A DNA stretch of 64,000 bases, taken from contig DATETJ010000004.1 in assembly GCA_035283685.1 (NCBI GenBank), positions 186,001 to 250,000 of the forward strand. The letters run 5' to 3'. A program made the position numbers and the translations under genes. The stretch comes from Candidatus Bathyarchaeia archaeon. Lineage in GTDB: Archaea > Thermoproteota > Bathyarchaeia > Bathyarchaeales > Bathyarchaeaceae. Position 1 is the first letter of the stretch. The number at the start of each line of letters is the position of its first letter. Of this stretch, positions 1-8,903 are shown in pieces. Below the pieces are notes generated by a model, which ran no database searches, had not been told where the DNA came from, and saw only the letters and a list, made by a program, of their open reading frames with translations.

Positions 1-12
1 CATCAACGCAAA

Positions 13-1644
13 TCATGCTTGTTCGCCTACTGCCTTCTCCACTGCTTCAGATAAACTGTTTACTCCAACCTTGTTCCAAAGACGAGTTGGACTTAAGACT
101 GTTACGGGGACTTTTCTTTCTTTGCACACTCGTTTGACCGCCGCAGCTATTCTTGTGCCCCAAGTCTCACGGTTGCTGAGCAATACAACCTTTTGGTAAT
201 GCCTCATCTTTATGTAGCTCTTAACTTGTTCATTCACGTAGGTGATTGTTTCGTCGTCTAGTGGAAGCGCCACCTCATACTGCGACAATGGATACACTTC
301 ATCAATCTCTATTGGCACAACTCCAAAAGGCGCTGCATAAGTACACACGTGAATCAAACCCATCTTGTCTCCAAGTCTTCGCTCGATTTCCTTGATAACT
401 CTTGCGTGTTCTCTTGACTTGTGGAAAGGTTTCATCCTAGTTTGCGGCAACAATAGCAGCACTTTGGCATCGCGCGGGGCAACGTACCTTTCCCTAAGCC
501 TTTCTGCGTGGCGCACAACCTCTGGCCGCGCCAAGTCGACTCCACTGTAGAAGAACAAGCCGCTGGCTTTAGAAACGGGAGACTGAGCTTCAAAAAGATC
601 TGAATATCTTCGGAGCCGTTTTAATGCAGTGAAAAGGGCAGGATGTGCATGAGACTGCATCTCCAAGTGTTCCCATAGTCGACCTTCTACAATTGCCTGT
701 TTCGTCCGCTTAATCTCGGCTAGACTCACGTATAGGTTGTGTTGAGCAAGAAATCTTTGGCGCTTTGGTTTAGGCATACCTTTGACTTCAGCTGGATTTT
801 CCCGTCTGCACATAGGGCACGAGCATGGGAAATACTCAATTTCCTTCAGTCTCAGGGTTCCAGTGTTAGTCATGTATCGGTCTTGTCGAGCGAAAAGCGC
901 ATATGCCGCAGAGTCAAACATGTCGCACCCCAAAGCGATAGCCAAAGCAAACATAAACGGATGCCCAGCACCAAAAAGGTGAAGCGGGCGGTTTGGAGGA
1001 AGGTTACGTTTAGCCACCAAAATCATGTCCACGAGCGTGTCAAAGAGATACTGCTCCATAACCGGCGTGGGACTTCCCAAAGCGTGAACTTGGAACGGCA
1101 GCTTGCTCATCTTCTTCGCTGAATGGGCAACTAGGTCAAGGTAGGCGCCTCCCTGAACTGGGCCAGTCCACAAAATATCGTCACGAGTCTTAACCTTGGC
1201 CAATTCTTCTGCTCTTTTCAGCGTGTCTTCGACAGTGCGCTTTGCATATTGCTGGGAAACGCCCCACCCAGTGGGTACATCAAGAATGACCGCGATGTCT
1301 GTGTTGATGCTCTCTTGAAACTGAATTATCTCTTTGTTGGTTGTTTGAACATCGCCGTACATGAGGGTCTGGTAGGCGCCTGAATCGGTCATTATCACGC
1401 CGTCGTAGTTTAGAAACCTGTGAACGCCCGTTTCTGCAGCTTTTGCTTCGAAACGCTTCTTGATGATGTAGGCATTTGTCATCAACGCTGTGCAACCGAA
1501 TTCCTCACGCATGGCTTTCGGAGAAATCGGCTGTATTGCAGGATTCACAACGGGCAGCAAAACCGGAGTCTCCACAACACCACTCTTAGTTTCTAGTCTT
1601 CCAATTCGAGCAAGCAAGTCTCTAGATCTGATTTCAAACGCCAT
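13..1644 (-). CDS. tgtA: Archaeosine tRNA-guanine(15) transglycosylase
   Basis: Exchanges guanine 15 in the D-loop of archaeal tRNA for preQ0, the first committed step to archaeosine. The catalytic barrel covers about residues 1-340: the MTDSGAYQ motif (Asp87) and GCDMFDSAAY (Asp241/Asp244) match the active-site aspartates of the family, and the zinc site is CSCPMC (Cys274, Cys276, Cys279) with His302. The part after about residue 345 looks like the archaeal-specific C-terminal extension. At 543 residues no PUA domain is evident after it; in many archaea the PUA part is fused or encoded apart. The gene is complete, its TGA lying only 13 bases from the window edge. Start ATG gives the expected MAFEIRSRD N-terminus. 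It stands alone, divergent from the aminotransferase at 1828. Confidence 0.93.
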   Translation of the reverse strand: MAFEIRSRDLLARIGRLETKSGVVETPVLLPVVNPAIQPISPKAMREEFGCTALMTNAYIIKKRFEAKAAETGVHRFLNYDGVIMTDSGAYQTLMYGDVQTTNKEIIQFQESINTDIAVILDVPTGWGVSQQYAKRTVEDTLKRAEELAKVKTRDDILWTGPVQGGAYLDLVAHSAKKMSKLPFQVHALGSPTPVMEQYLFDTLVDMILVAKRNLPPNRPLHLFGAGHPFMFALAIALGCDMFDSAAYALFARQDRYMTNTGTLRLKEIEYFPCSCPMCRRENPAEVKGMPKPKRQRFLAQHNLYVSLAEIKRTKQAIVEGRLWEHLEMQSHAHPALFTALKRLRRYSDLFEAQSPVSKASGLFFYSGVDLARPEVVRHAERLRERYVAPRDAKVLLLLPQTRMKPFHKSREHARVIKEIERRLGDKMGLIHVCTYAAPFGVVPIEIDEVYPLSQYEVALPLDDETITYVNEQVKSYIKMRHYQKVVLLSNRETWGTRIAAAVKRVCKERKVPVTVLSPTRLWNKVGVNSLSEAVEKAVGEQA

Positions 1645-1827
1645 AAGCTAACCGCAAACCATGTGACGAGATGCTTCAGAATAGCACAGTTTGTTATAAT
1701 ACTATTTCTTCACTCACCAACCCACGGCGTTCCTGAAACACGAGTGTTACCGCGTCTACTGCCTCAACCTTAATCGAATTTCTAATAAGCATTAGACACA
1801 CAATCTTCAACCAAAAGCCAGACATTA

Positions 1828-2949
1828 GTGATAGCGATGCGCAAGATGATCCCCGTGAATCTGCCCTCGATCGGTGAGGAAGAAATCAGGGCGGTCACAA
1901 AGGTTATGAAAAGCCGAATCCTAACAGGTCGTTTTGGCAGCGGTCCTATGGCAAAGCATTTCGAGGACAGCTTTGCCAGATTCGCGAAAGCAAAGCATGC
2001 TATAGCTGTTAATAGCGGAACCGCAGCCTTGCACATGTCATTGTGGGTTGCCAATGTCAAATCCGGAGACGAAGTCATCTTGCCCAGCTTCACGTTCATA
2101 GCTACAGCTGAGGCAGTTGCACTGGTTGGAGCAAAACCAGTTTTCGTTGACATAAAACCAGACACGTACAACATTGACCCAGCAAAAATCGAGCCAGTAA
2201 TTTCGAATAGAACCAAGGCGATCGTCCCGGTGGACCTGTACGGACTCCCAGCAGAAATGGACAGAATTAGTGAAATCGCAGGCAAACACAAACTCACTGT
2301 GGTCGAGGATGCAGCTCAAGCTCATGGAGCCTCCTACAAAGGCAAGCTTCCAGGTCACTTCGCCGATACGGCTTGTTGGAGCTTCTACGCCAGCAAAAAC
2401 ATGACAACCGGCGAAGGTGGCATGATAACAACTAACAACGATGAGTACGCCGAAGAGCTGCGCCTCATAAGATCACATGGCGAAAGAGAAGAGTACAGCG
2501 CTGCCCTGCTGGGACACAACTATCGAATGCCCGAGATCGAAGCTGCAATTGGAATAGAGCAGCTCAGGAAGCTCCCATCATTCTTTGAGAAAAGGAAGAA
2601 GAATGCAGCAACACTTACAGAAATGCTGGAAGATGTTAAACAACTCGTTCTGCCCGTTGAGCCAAAAAGTTGCCAAAGCAGCTGGTATCTGTACACAGTC
2701 AGGATTCGTAGAGGTGGCGCGAAGGACAGAGACAGAATAGTTGAAGCCTTGAGAAAGAAAGGCGTGGGCGCCACGGTATATTATCATACCCCTATCCACC
2801 TGATGCCGTATTACCGCCAAAGCAACGCACACAATCTGCCTGAAACAGAGAAAGCAGCCCAGCAAGTGTTTTCGCTACCCGTTCATCCCGGCTTGAAGCC
2901 TGGCGACATCAACCATATTGCCAACACTATCAAGCGAGTGTTCAGGTAA
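1828..2949 (+). CDS. DegT/DnrJ/EryC1/StrS family PLP aminotransferase
   Basis: A PLP-dependent sugar aminotransferase of the type that aminates keto-nucleotide sugars for surface glycans or N-glycosylation. Seen: VNSGTAALHM near residue 62, EDAAQAHGA (Asp161, pyridine-nitrogen contact), and WSFYASKNMTTGEGG with Lys190 as the Schiff-base lysine; length 373 is normal for the family. The GTG at 1828 is the longest start; ATG at 1837 or 1846 would also leave the fold intact. The substrate cannot be told from sequence, and no other nucleotide-sugar genes lie beside it, so it may supply a scattered glycosylation pathway. Confidence 0.88.
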   Translation: MIAMRKMIPVNLPSIGEEEIRAVTKVMKSRILTGRFGSGPMAKHFEDSFARFAKAKHAIAVNSGTAALHMSLWVANVKSGDEVILPSFTFIATAEAVALVGAKPVFVDIKPDTYNIDPAKIEPVISNRTKAIVPVDLYGLPAEMDRISEIAGKHKLTVVEDAAQAHGASYKGKLPGHFADTACWSFYASKNMTTGEGGMITTNNDEYAEELRLIRSHGEREEYSAALLGHNYRMPEIEAAIGIEQLRKLPSFFEKRKKNAATLTEMLEDVKQLVLPVEPKSCQSSWYLYTVRIRRGGAKDRDRIVEALRKKGVGATVYYHTPIHLMPYYRQSNAHNLPETEKAAQQVFSLPVHPGLKPGDINHIANTIKRVFR

Positions 2950-3000
2950 GAAACTTTTTAGTCCTCTTTCCCATGAAAACTCATGAGCGTGCTTCTCTAA

Positions 3001-3402
3001 GTGAACCAAGAACGTTTCAAAGCTTTGCTTCCAACCCTTTCCCGCATAGCATTGTTCATACTTGCCCTAATCGTAGTTGACGCTGTGGGCTTGGGCCTCC
3101 TCTTCTATTTTCGAGGAGGATTTCAATATGAAGCGTTCATGGAGTCTCTAATACTTTTCATGCTGTTAGAGGGTTGCTTCATCGGTGCAGCAGGCGCCTT
3201 CATGTTCTTCGGCTTCAGCGGGGGCAGAGCTGAGAGCAAAGCTGCTAAGAAGACAGATCTCGACCCAGCCACTGCGCAAGGGCAACAGCGCCAGTTGAGT
3301 GAAAGACGCGCGTCGCAGCAACGATGGGCGATTTCAATGATAGCCGCAGGTTTACTGCTGATCTTCATCGGGTTTCTCACGAGCACTCTTGCCCAAATCT
3401 AG
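3001..3402 (+). CDS. Small membrane protein with three predicted helices
   Basis: Not recognised. Hydrophobic stretches at about residues 15-37, 47-71 and 109-130 suggest three transmembrane helices, with a charged Gln/Arg/Lys-rich loop between the second and third. It starts with GTG and follows the aminotransferase by 51 bases on the same strand, so it may be co-transcribed, but nothing visible assigns a function. Confidence 0.6.
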   Translation: MNQERFKALLPTLSRIALFILALIVVDAVGLGLLFYFRGGFQYEAFMESLILFMLLEGCFIGAAGAFMFFGFSGGRAESKAAKKTDLDPATAQGQQRQLSERRASQQRWAISMIAAGLLLIFIGFLTSTLAQI

Positions 3403-3418
3403 AAGATGCAGCAGAACT

Positions 3419-4501
3419 TCAGTGCTTGTGTTTAAAGTGCGGTATAACCTTCTCAGCAAAGAGTCTCGAAGTTTCTTTCAACTCGCTTGCAGAAACCTGG
3501 AAGTTTATCACGAAGTGCCGACAGCCAGCCTTTACATATTCGTCGATTTTCTCTATAGTGTCATCTGGCGTGCCGATGATGTAAGGCGACTTGTCCACAA
3601 CCTCGTCTGGCAACTTCTGCGCGGTTTCCATCCAAGCTTTGGCATGCTCAGGGAAAACCAGCTTGAAAGTCATCTCATAATCGTAGGTTGGCGGTTTGAA
3701 ACCCAGCTTCTCAATGATTTTCGGCCTAGAAAGCAAGAGCATCTTCGCCTGTGGAAGAACAGCTTTTCTCGTAGTTTCCTTATCCTTTCCTATAGCAACG
3801 TATGTGAAGTGGGCGGGTTCTATGGCTTCGGGATTACGCCCAAACTGCTTAGCCATAGACTTAATTTTCGCCAGATCTTCCGCGTATTCGCTCGCAGGTA
3901 GATTGGCTGGAAGCCATCCGTCACCGTATCTTGCCGCCATCTCCATTGTCCGAGGCGAACTGGCAGCTACGAAAATGGGCACTGTGGGTCTAAACTTGGT
4001 CTCAGACACGGGCACTGAAGGCTTGGGCTGAATGAAGGCTTTCTGCAGTTTGTAGTAGTTTCCATTGTAGTCAAAGAAGTCTTCACTCCAAAGTTTCCTT
4101 ATGATTTCAAGCGCCTCCTCCGTTCGAGCTATAGGCTTGTCGTAGGGTATGCAGTAGGGCACAAGGTTCATGGCTTCTCCTATGCCTATGCCCAGAATTG
4201 CCCTGCCGCCAGAAATAACGTCCAACGTGGCCACTTTTTGGGCTAACACTGCAGGATGATAACGGTACGTGTCGCTTACTCCAGTCGCCAACTTTATCCT
4301 CTTAGTATTGACAGCGAGAGCTGTGAGTGTGCTCCACGCTTCAAGCGCGTCCCATCTTCGAACTCCCGTCGCGACTATGTGGTCAGGTGTCCAGTATGAG
4401 TCAAAACCTACTTTTTCAGCCGACACAGCTACATCAAGTATTGTGCTCCACGGATAGTTGGGACCTTCAACTCCAAACATTATTTCGTCTTTTGAAACCA
4501 T
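3419..4501 (-). CDS. Luciferase-like (LLM class) flavin/F420-dependent oxidoreductase
   Basis: A TIM-barrel oxidoreductase of the bacterial-luciferase superfamily, the group that includes F420-dependent methylene-H4MPT reductase and F420-dependent dehydrogenases. Seen: an N-terminal GVEGPNYPW segment, the SGGRAILGIGIGE stretch and the ALEIIRKLW helix typical of the family. The open frame runs on upstream, but the ATG at 4501 lies 16 bases after the stop of the preceding gene with a GAGGCG ribosome site, giving about 360 residues, so it is preferred. Last gene of a three-gene operon with the DUF35 protein and thiolase, which suggests it reduces or oxidises an acyl-CoA-related substrate. Whether it uses F420 or FMN cannot be decided here. 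Confidence 0.85.
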   Translation of the reverse strand: MVSKDEIMFGVEGPNYPWSTILDVAVSAEKVGFDSYWTPDHIVATGVRRWDALEAWSTLTALAVNTKRIKLATGVSDTYRYHPAVLAQKVATLDVISGGRAILGIGIGEAMNLVPYCIPYDKPIARTEEALEIIRKLWSEDFFDYNGNYYKLQKAFIQPKPSVPVSETKFRPTVPIFVAASSPRTMEMAARYGDGWLPANLPASEYAEDLAKIKSMAKQFGRNPEAIEPAHFTYVAIGKDKETTRKAVLPQAKMLLLSRPKIIEKLGFKPPTYDYEMTFKLVFPEHAKAWMETAQKLPDEVVDKSPYIIGTPDDTIEKIDEYVKAGCRHFVINFQVSASELKETSRLFAEKVIPHFKHKH

Positions 4502-4517
4502 GCTTTGCGCCTCTTCG

Positions 4518-4946
4518 CTAGACTGCAGCCTTAAACTCATAGGCAATTTTGTCATGCGGCAGTTTGACAGGAGCAAGTTGAAGCCTAATTCCGGGCCTAA
4601 CTTTATCATCGCTCATGTCTTTGCTGAGCCTAGCTAATATTTTCAATCCTTCCTTAGACTCTGCAATGGCTAGGATGTAAGGAGTGTCGTCTTCAAAGCC
4701 TGTGGGAGCAAAATACGCTTTAGAATAAGTCAGCAAAGTCCACTCGTTGCTTATCTCCTTCCAGCTCATCTGGTCTATGGAAAGGCAGTTGCTGCAGTCC
4801 ATTCGGGGTGGAAAATACACTTTCTTGCAAACTCTGCACTGAGTTGCTTCGATTTTTCCTTTTTCAAGATGATTTACGAATTCCTTCACCTTGGTCTCGG
4901 CTGTGTAGTTGACTTTTCCAAATTTTTCGAAACCCACTGCTGTCAC
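4518..4946 (-). CDS. Zn-ribbon / OB-fold DUF35 acyl-CoA-binding protein
   Basis: A DUF35 protein: rubredoxin-like zinc ribbon followed by an OB fold. The ribbon is CRVCKKVYFPPRMDCSNC (two CxxC pairs). In archaea such proteins bridge thiolase to a partner enzyme and bind the CoA moiety, as in the thiolase-DUF35-HMG-CoA synthase complex. Here it overlaps the thiolase gene by 4 bases, so the two are very probably translationally coupled subunits. No HMG-CoA synthase is adjacent; the third operon member is an LLM oxidoreductase instead. Confidence 0.88.
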   Translation of the reverse strand: MTAVGFEKFGKVNYTAETKVKEFVNHLEKGKIEATQCRVCKKVYFPPRMDCSNCLSIDQMSWKEISNEWTLLTYSKAYFAPTGFEDDTPYILAIAESKEGLKILARLSKDMSDDKVRPGIRLQLAPVKLPHDKIAYEFKAAV

Positions 4947-6103
4947 CTGCTGAATATAATTACATTTCCGTAAAGACCTACACCACCAATATTATGGACG
5001 AGACCTGTTTCCGCGCCTTTAACCTGCAGTTTTCCAGCGTCGCCTCTAAGCTCCATCACAATTGTGCGCACCTGTGAACCTCCGGTAGCGCCGATCGGAT
5101 GACCTTTGCCAAGCAGTCCACCATCAATGTTGACTGGCATATCGCCATCAATGTAGGTTTGAGCCTCTTCAACTAGTCTGCCGCCTTCTCCGGGTTTGCA
5201 GAAGCCCAAGTTCTCATAAGCCATAATCTCAGCTGTAGTAAAACAGTCATGCACTTCAGCCACATCGATGCTTTTAGGCTCAACACCAGCCATTTTGTAA
5301 GCCTGCTTCCCAGCCTCAACAGCGCAGTTCAAACCAGTTAAACTTACCTTGTTAGCCAACGAAAGACTGTCACTTGCAGCGCCCAACCCGATGATATTGA
5401 CCGGCGTGTCCGTCATCTTCTTCGCCTTGTCGCCGTTAGCCAAAATGATACATGAGGCTCCGTCAGCGTTGGAGCAGCAATCGTAAAACTTCAATGGCGC
5501 AGCTATAGCCCTCGCTGTCAGGCATTCTTCAAGCGAGACTTCACGTTGAAATATGGCTTTTGGGTTGAGAGCCGAATATTTGCTGCTTTTGACCTTCACC
5601 TTTGCCATTTGCTCCTCAGTCATGCCATATTTCTGCATTCTGGCTCGTGTGAACAAGGCATATCCAGCCGGCATTGACAAGCCGAAAGGAGATTCCCACA
5701 TGATATCAGCGCCTCGACCCATGCGTTCCTGAACTTCAGTTGACGACAACTCTGACATTTTTTGGAATCCGATCACTGCGACCATGTCGTTTAGTCCAGA
5801 TTTGATCAAACCGTAAGCGGCTCGAATGCCAGTTGTACTTGAAGCGCACACCGCTTCAACATAAAAGGTGGGCTTAGGATTCAAGCCGAGATACTCAGCG
5901 ATGGCTCCTGCCGGCGACCTCTGCTTGTCGTATTCGGGAGCTGAACATATTATTGAGCCATCTATATCTTGAACCTGAAGATTCCCAGCATCGATTATGG
6001 CTTCTTTGAAGGCTTCAAAACAAAGTTCCTTGATGGATACGCCACAGGCCTTCGTGAACGAGGTCTGCCCCACTCCAACAACTGCAACGTCGCTCATGAT
6101 CAT
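4943..6103 (-). CDS. Thiolase family protein (SCP-x type acetyl-CoA acyltransferase)
   Basis: A thiolase-superfamily enzyme that condenses or cleaves acyl-CoAs. The nucleophile is Cys86 in VEAVCASSTTG; GKGHPIGATG supplies the catalytic histidine; the C-terminal motif is HNIGGVG, with His in place of the second Cys of classical thiolases, as in SCP-x/lipid-transfer type members. Length 386 is usual. Two ATG codons (6103 and 6097) are possible starts. First gene of an operon with the DUF35 protein and the LLM oxidoreductase. It might serve mevalonate synthesis or acyl-CoA breakdown; the absence of HMG-CoA synthase nearby leans towards the second, as an inference. Confidence 0.9.
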   Translation of the reverse strand: MIMSDVAVVGVGQTSFTKACGVSIKELCFEAFKEAIIDAGNLQVQDIDGSIICSAPEYDKQRSPAGAIAEYLGLNPKPTFYVEAVCASSTTGIRAAYGLIKSGLNDMVAVIGFQKMSELSSTEVQERMGRGADIMWESPFGLSMPAGYALFTRARMQKYGMTEEQMAKVKVKSSKYSALNPKAIFQREVSLEECLTARAIAAPLKFYDCCSNADGASCIILANGDKAKKMTDTPVNIIGLGAASDSLSLANKVSLTGLNCAVEAGKQAYKMAGVEPKSIDVAEVHDCFTTAEIMAYENLGFCKPGEGGRLVEEAQTYIDGDMPVNIDGGLLGKGHPIGATGGSQVRTIVMELRGDAGKLQVKGAETGLVHNIGGVGLYGNVIIFSR

Positions 6104-6300
6104 CCCGCTGGAACCATAATTGCAGTTTTGCCGATTTAATTAATCTTGCCCAAACAAGGCTGGCTAATGGATGACGGCTTATAGCATACTGTCTATCAGG
6201 GCGAGGAACCTATAATCCAATAAAGCTTTAAAAAGAGCCGCGAAAAGCATTTTAGGCACAGTTCTGCAACAAGACAGATCCACCGAAGAGCCTTGAAACC

Positions 6301-7668
6301 ATGTCTGACCTAATTCTCACGCTGATTCAGGATTTCTTGAAGAACTCCAAAAGCTCTGTAGATGCTCTTCTCAAGGGGCTGGACAACTTCATAGGTGAAG
6401 AACCTGGTAGGGCGTCCTTCTTCATTGTTGAAGAAAATAATAGAAGGCAGATTCAATTGGGCAAGGGACACTTCTTCCTCAGAGCGTCAACGGAATATGC
6501 GAACCCACAACTGACACTTGAGGAACTACAGGGTATCATTGCGGCTCGACTGCTCGAGACCTGCAGCAACTACATGGTAGAAAAGAAGACAGCAGATATT
6601 GGGCAAAGCGACCTCAGTGAGATTTCTGAAATGCTGAGGAAGCCGCCGAAAGGTCTGGTTATCCCGTTCCTGCTCAACACTGATGATGTCGAGCCTGACC
6701 GGTATTCGATAAACCCGTTAAGAGCCTCCATCGTAGAGAGCGGTCAAAGCGCATTTCCAGCAGCTTCAGTGGTTACGCATGACTTGAAGGTCGATAGCAG
6801 CTTCCTGACAAAGTATGAGGGTTCACTGATTTCAAAAGACGAAGTCGACTTGATAGAGCGGCATCTCAAAGGTTCAGCAGAGTATCTAGATTTTGTCGAC
6901 GCAGTGAAGTACGAGATACTTCAGAACGCCTCAGAGGTTCTTGGAATAAACCTGTGCATCCCAGCTATCAGAATGCCGCTAGGAGTGTTGAAAAAAGAAA
7001 AGCCCAAAGACCCTATGCACAGCTTGATTTCAGATAGCCACCGAGACTACGACACGATCAGAACCATATACGAACTGATGGGCAGAAACATTAGCAAAAG
7101 AAAGACGCTACTACTAACGGTGCCACACTCGCCTAAGGGATTCGGGTCCAAACGGGCGGCTCAAGGAAGCCTCGTCTTTAAACAGGAAAAGTTCGAACAA
7201 GTCAAGATTCAGTACAAAACAACACCACTCTACGCCAACGAACTAGATGTACATGAAACTGACGTGAGCGTCGCCAAAGCAGAAGACAGTTTTTCAGTTG
7301 AGGCGCACAAGATCGAGAATTATGAATACCATCAGACGCCTTCGTCACCCCAATTCGCCTTGTATGCAGTTTTGTCGCCTGAAGATGCCTCAATCTGGCA
7401 TGGCATAGGCGTTTTCGGCGGCGTGGAACTCGTAAAGAGCATTGTCTCTGTCCGCTCAGCGCGTCTAAGAAAAGAAGTCTTTGAAGGGGTCAGTTGCCGA
7501 GGCAACAAAGCACCCATGCAATTCAATCTGGTTCCTGAAAAAATGTGGCGTCACCCGAAGCTTGGAAACATAGACGCCAGTGTAGGATGCGTTCAAGACT
7601 TGAAAACCTTGTTGCACACAGGAATATGTATAGAGCCCTTGTCCGTGGAAGAGAGACTGAGCTCATAA
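6301..7668 (+). CDS. Conserved-looking hypothetical protein, 455 aa
   Basis: Not recognised. A long soluble-looking protein without a signal peptide, membrane helix or familiar motif. It has balanced amino-acid use and a clear ATG start, and no overlapping frame is more credible, so it is surely coding. A mid-region KERKxx-type charged segment is followed by a C-terminal part with several scattered cysteines and histidines (for example GVSCRGNK and SVGCVQ) that do not form a standard metal motif. It stands alone between divergent and convergent neighbours, which gives no functional hint. Confidence 0.6.
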   Translation: MSDLILTLIQDFLKNSKSSVDALLKGLDNFIGEEPGRASFFIVEENNRRQIQLGKGHFFLRASTEYANPQLTLEELQGIIAARLLETCSNYMVEKKTADIGQSDLSEISEMLRKPPKGLVIPFLLNTDDVEPDRYSINPLRASIVESGQSAFPAASVVTHDLKVDSSFLTKYEGSLISKDEVDLIERHLKGSAEYLDFVDAVKYEILQNASEVLGINLCIPAIRMPLGVLKKEKPKDPMHSLISDSHRDYDTIRTIYELMGRNISKRKTLLLTVPHSPKGFGSKRAAQGSLVFKQEKFEQVKIQYKTTPLYANELDVHETDVSVAKAEDSFSVEAHKIENYEYHQTPSSPQFALYAVLSPEDASIWHGIGVFGGVELVKSIVSVRSARLRKEVFEGVSCRGNKAPMQFNLVPEKMWRHPKLGNIDASVGCVQDLKTLLHTGICIEPLSVEERLSS

Positions 7669-7697
7669 TTGAATTGCGGTCAGTTCAATCGTGGCGT

Positions 7698-8312
7698 TCA
7701 AGGTTCTTTCATGAATTCGATGAACTCTGTTAGCGTGCGCTTTTCCAGCGTATAATTAGTTTTTCGCTCATCGCCGATGGTTGAAATCGGTCTGCTGCCA
7801 TAATCGTGTCCAGGATAGACCTCAACATTGTCATCGAGCGAGAGTATTTTGTCGAAGAGAGAGTAGTACATGTCTTTTGCGCTGCTACTTGGCAAGTCGG
7901 TTCTGCCGCATTCGCCTACGAAAAGCGTGTCTCCAGTGAAGAGTTTGCCGTCAACTAGAAGGCATATGCCATCAGCGGTGTGACCGGGCGTGTGAATCAC
8001 TTTCACTTTAAGCTTGCCAACCTCAAGGTCGTCTTGATCCTTGACAGCTACGTCCTTTGGGCGTGGTGATTTGACGTGCGCAACTATCTTGGCGCCAGTT
8101 TTTTCTTTCATTTGGCTGTTGCCAGCAGTGTGGTCTCCATGCGAATGCGTGTTGAAAATGTATTTTACGTGAACCTTGAGTTGTTTAGCTTGTCTCAGAA
8201 TTTTGTCCACGTTGGATCCAGGGTCAACAACCGCTGCTTCCCGGGTTGCTTCGTCTCCGAAAATGTAGGCGAAGTTTTTTCCTTCACCGATGGGAATTTG
8301 CGCTAGGATCAT
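7698..8312 (-). CDS. MBL-fold metallo-hydrolase (glyoxalase II-like)
   Basis: A metallo-beta-lactamase fold hydrolase of the hydroxyacylglutathione-hydrolase/persulfide-dioxygenase-like group. Metal ligands are visible in order: THSHGDH (His56, His58, Asp60, His61), then TPGHT, GDTLF and PGHD. Length 204 fits the short glyoxalase II-like form that lacks the C-terminal helical domain. Its start overlaps the 3' end of the HELVH protein gene by 29 bases, so the two are probably one transcript. The thiol carrier and the substrate cannot be read from the sequence. Confidence 0.9.
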   Translation of the reverse strand: MILAQIPIGEGKNFAYIFGDEATREAAVVDPGSNVDKILRQAKQLKVHVKYIFNTHSHGDHTAGNSQMKEKTGAKIVAHVKSPRPKDVAVKDQDDLEVGKLKVKVIHTPGHTADGICLLVDGKLFTGDTLFVGECGRTDLPSSSAKDMYYSLFDKILSLDDNVEVYPGHDYGSRPISTIGDERKTNYTLEKRTLTEFIEFMKEP

Positions 8313-8796
8313 GATTTACACCTACTGATTTGGCCAAGCGGGCTAAGTCTTTTTCGTTCATCCACTCAGTTCGCAGGTATGCGTAGATTTCTTTCTCGGT
8401 CATACCGAGCCTTCGGGCTTCTTTGACCGCGTGCTTGTAGGCTTCGATTTCTGTCGGCCTGTCCACGTAGTCGTAGCTCATATCGAAGAGCTTCTTGCCT
8501 TGCATGCATTGTTTCACGTGGACCAACTCGTGAACTATGTCCAAGTAGATGTCACGATCAGTTCCGCTTTTCAAGTAATATGCGCTTACTATGAGGTGGC
8601 CGTCTTGCTCGTCTACGCCCATGTAACCGCGTCGAGACACAAACTCCACTTTAAGGTCGCTTAGGATTTTTTCTGTTTGGTCGCCGAATATTTCGCGGAC
8701 TGCCTCAACGTTTTCAAATCCTTTGAAGTAGTCCATGAATTTGTGAAGCACGATGTTTACGTCGCGGGTTATTCTCACGTTGATAAACGCGGACAC
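8284..8796 (-). CDS. Putative zinc-dependent metallopeptidase-like protein (HELVH)
   Basis: Family not recognised with certainty. The motif IVHELVHVKQ at residues 88-96 is a clean HExxH zinc signature (His89, Glu90, His93), and a glutamate-bearing helix PTEIEAYK (Glu116/Glu118) 20-odd residues on could give the third ligand, as in gluzincins and SprT-like proteins. At 170 residues it is a minimal domain with no signal peptide, so it would act in the cytoplasm. It overlaps the MBL hydrolase gene by 29 bases. A non-peptidase metal-binding role is possible. Confidence 0.65.
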   Translation of the reverse strand: MSAFINVRITRDVNIVLHKFMDYFKGFENVEAVREIFGDQTEKILSDLKVEFVSRRGYMGVDEQDGHLIVSAYYLKSGTDRDIYLDIVHELVHVKQCMQGKKLFDMSYDYVDRPTEIEAYKHAVKEARRLGMTEKEIYAYLRTEWMNEKDLARLAKSVGVNHDPSANSHR

Positions 8797-8903
8797 CTCA
8801 TTAAGATTTCACTGATTGAGTGGCAATCCTTTTTATAAGATTATTCTTTCAAGCAGTAGAAGTGACACCAATGCCTAAGTAATCCAGCAGGTTGGGCTGT
8901 TAG

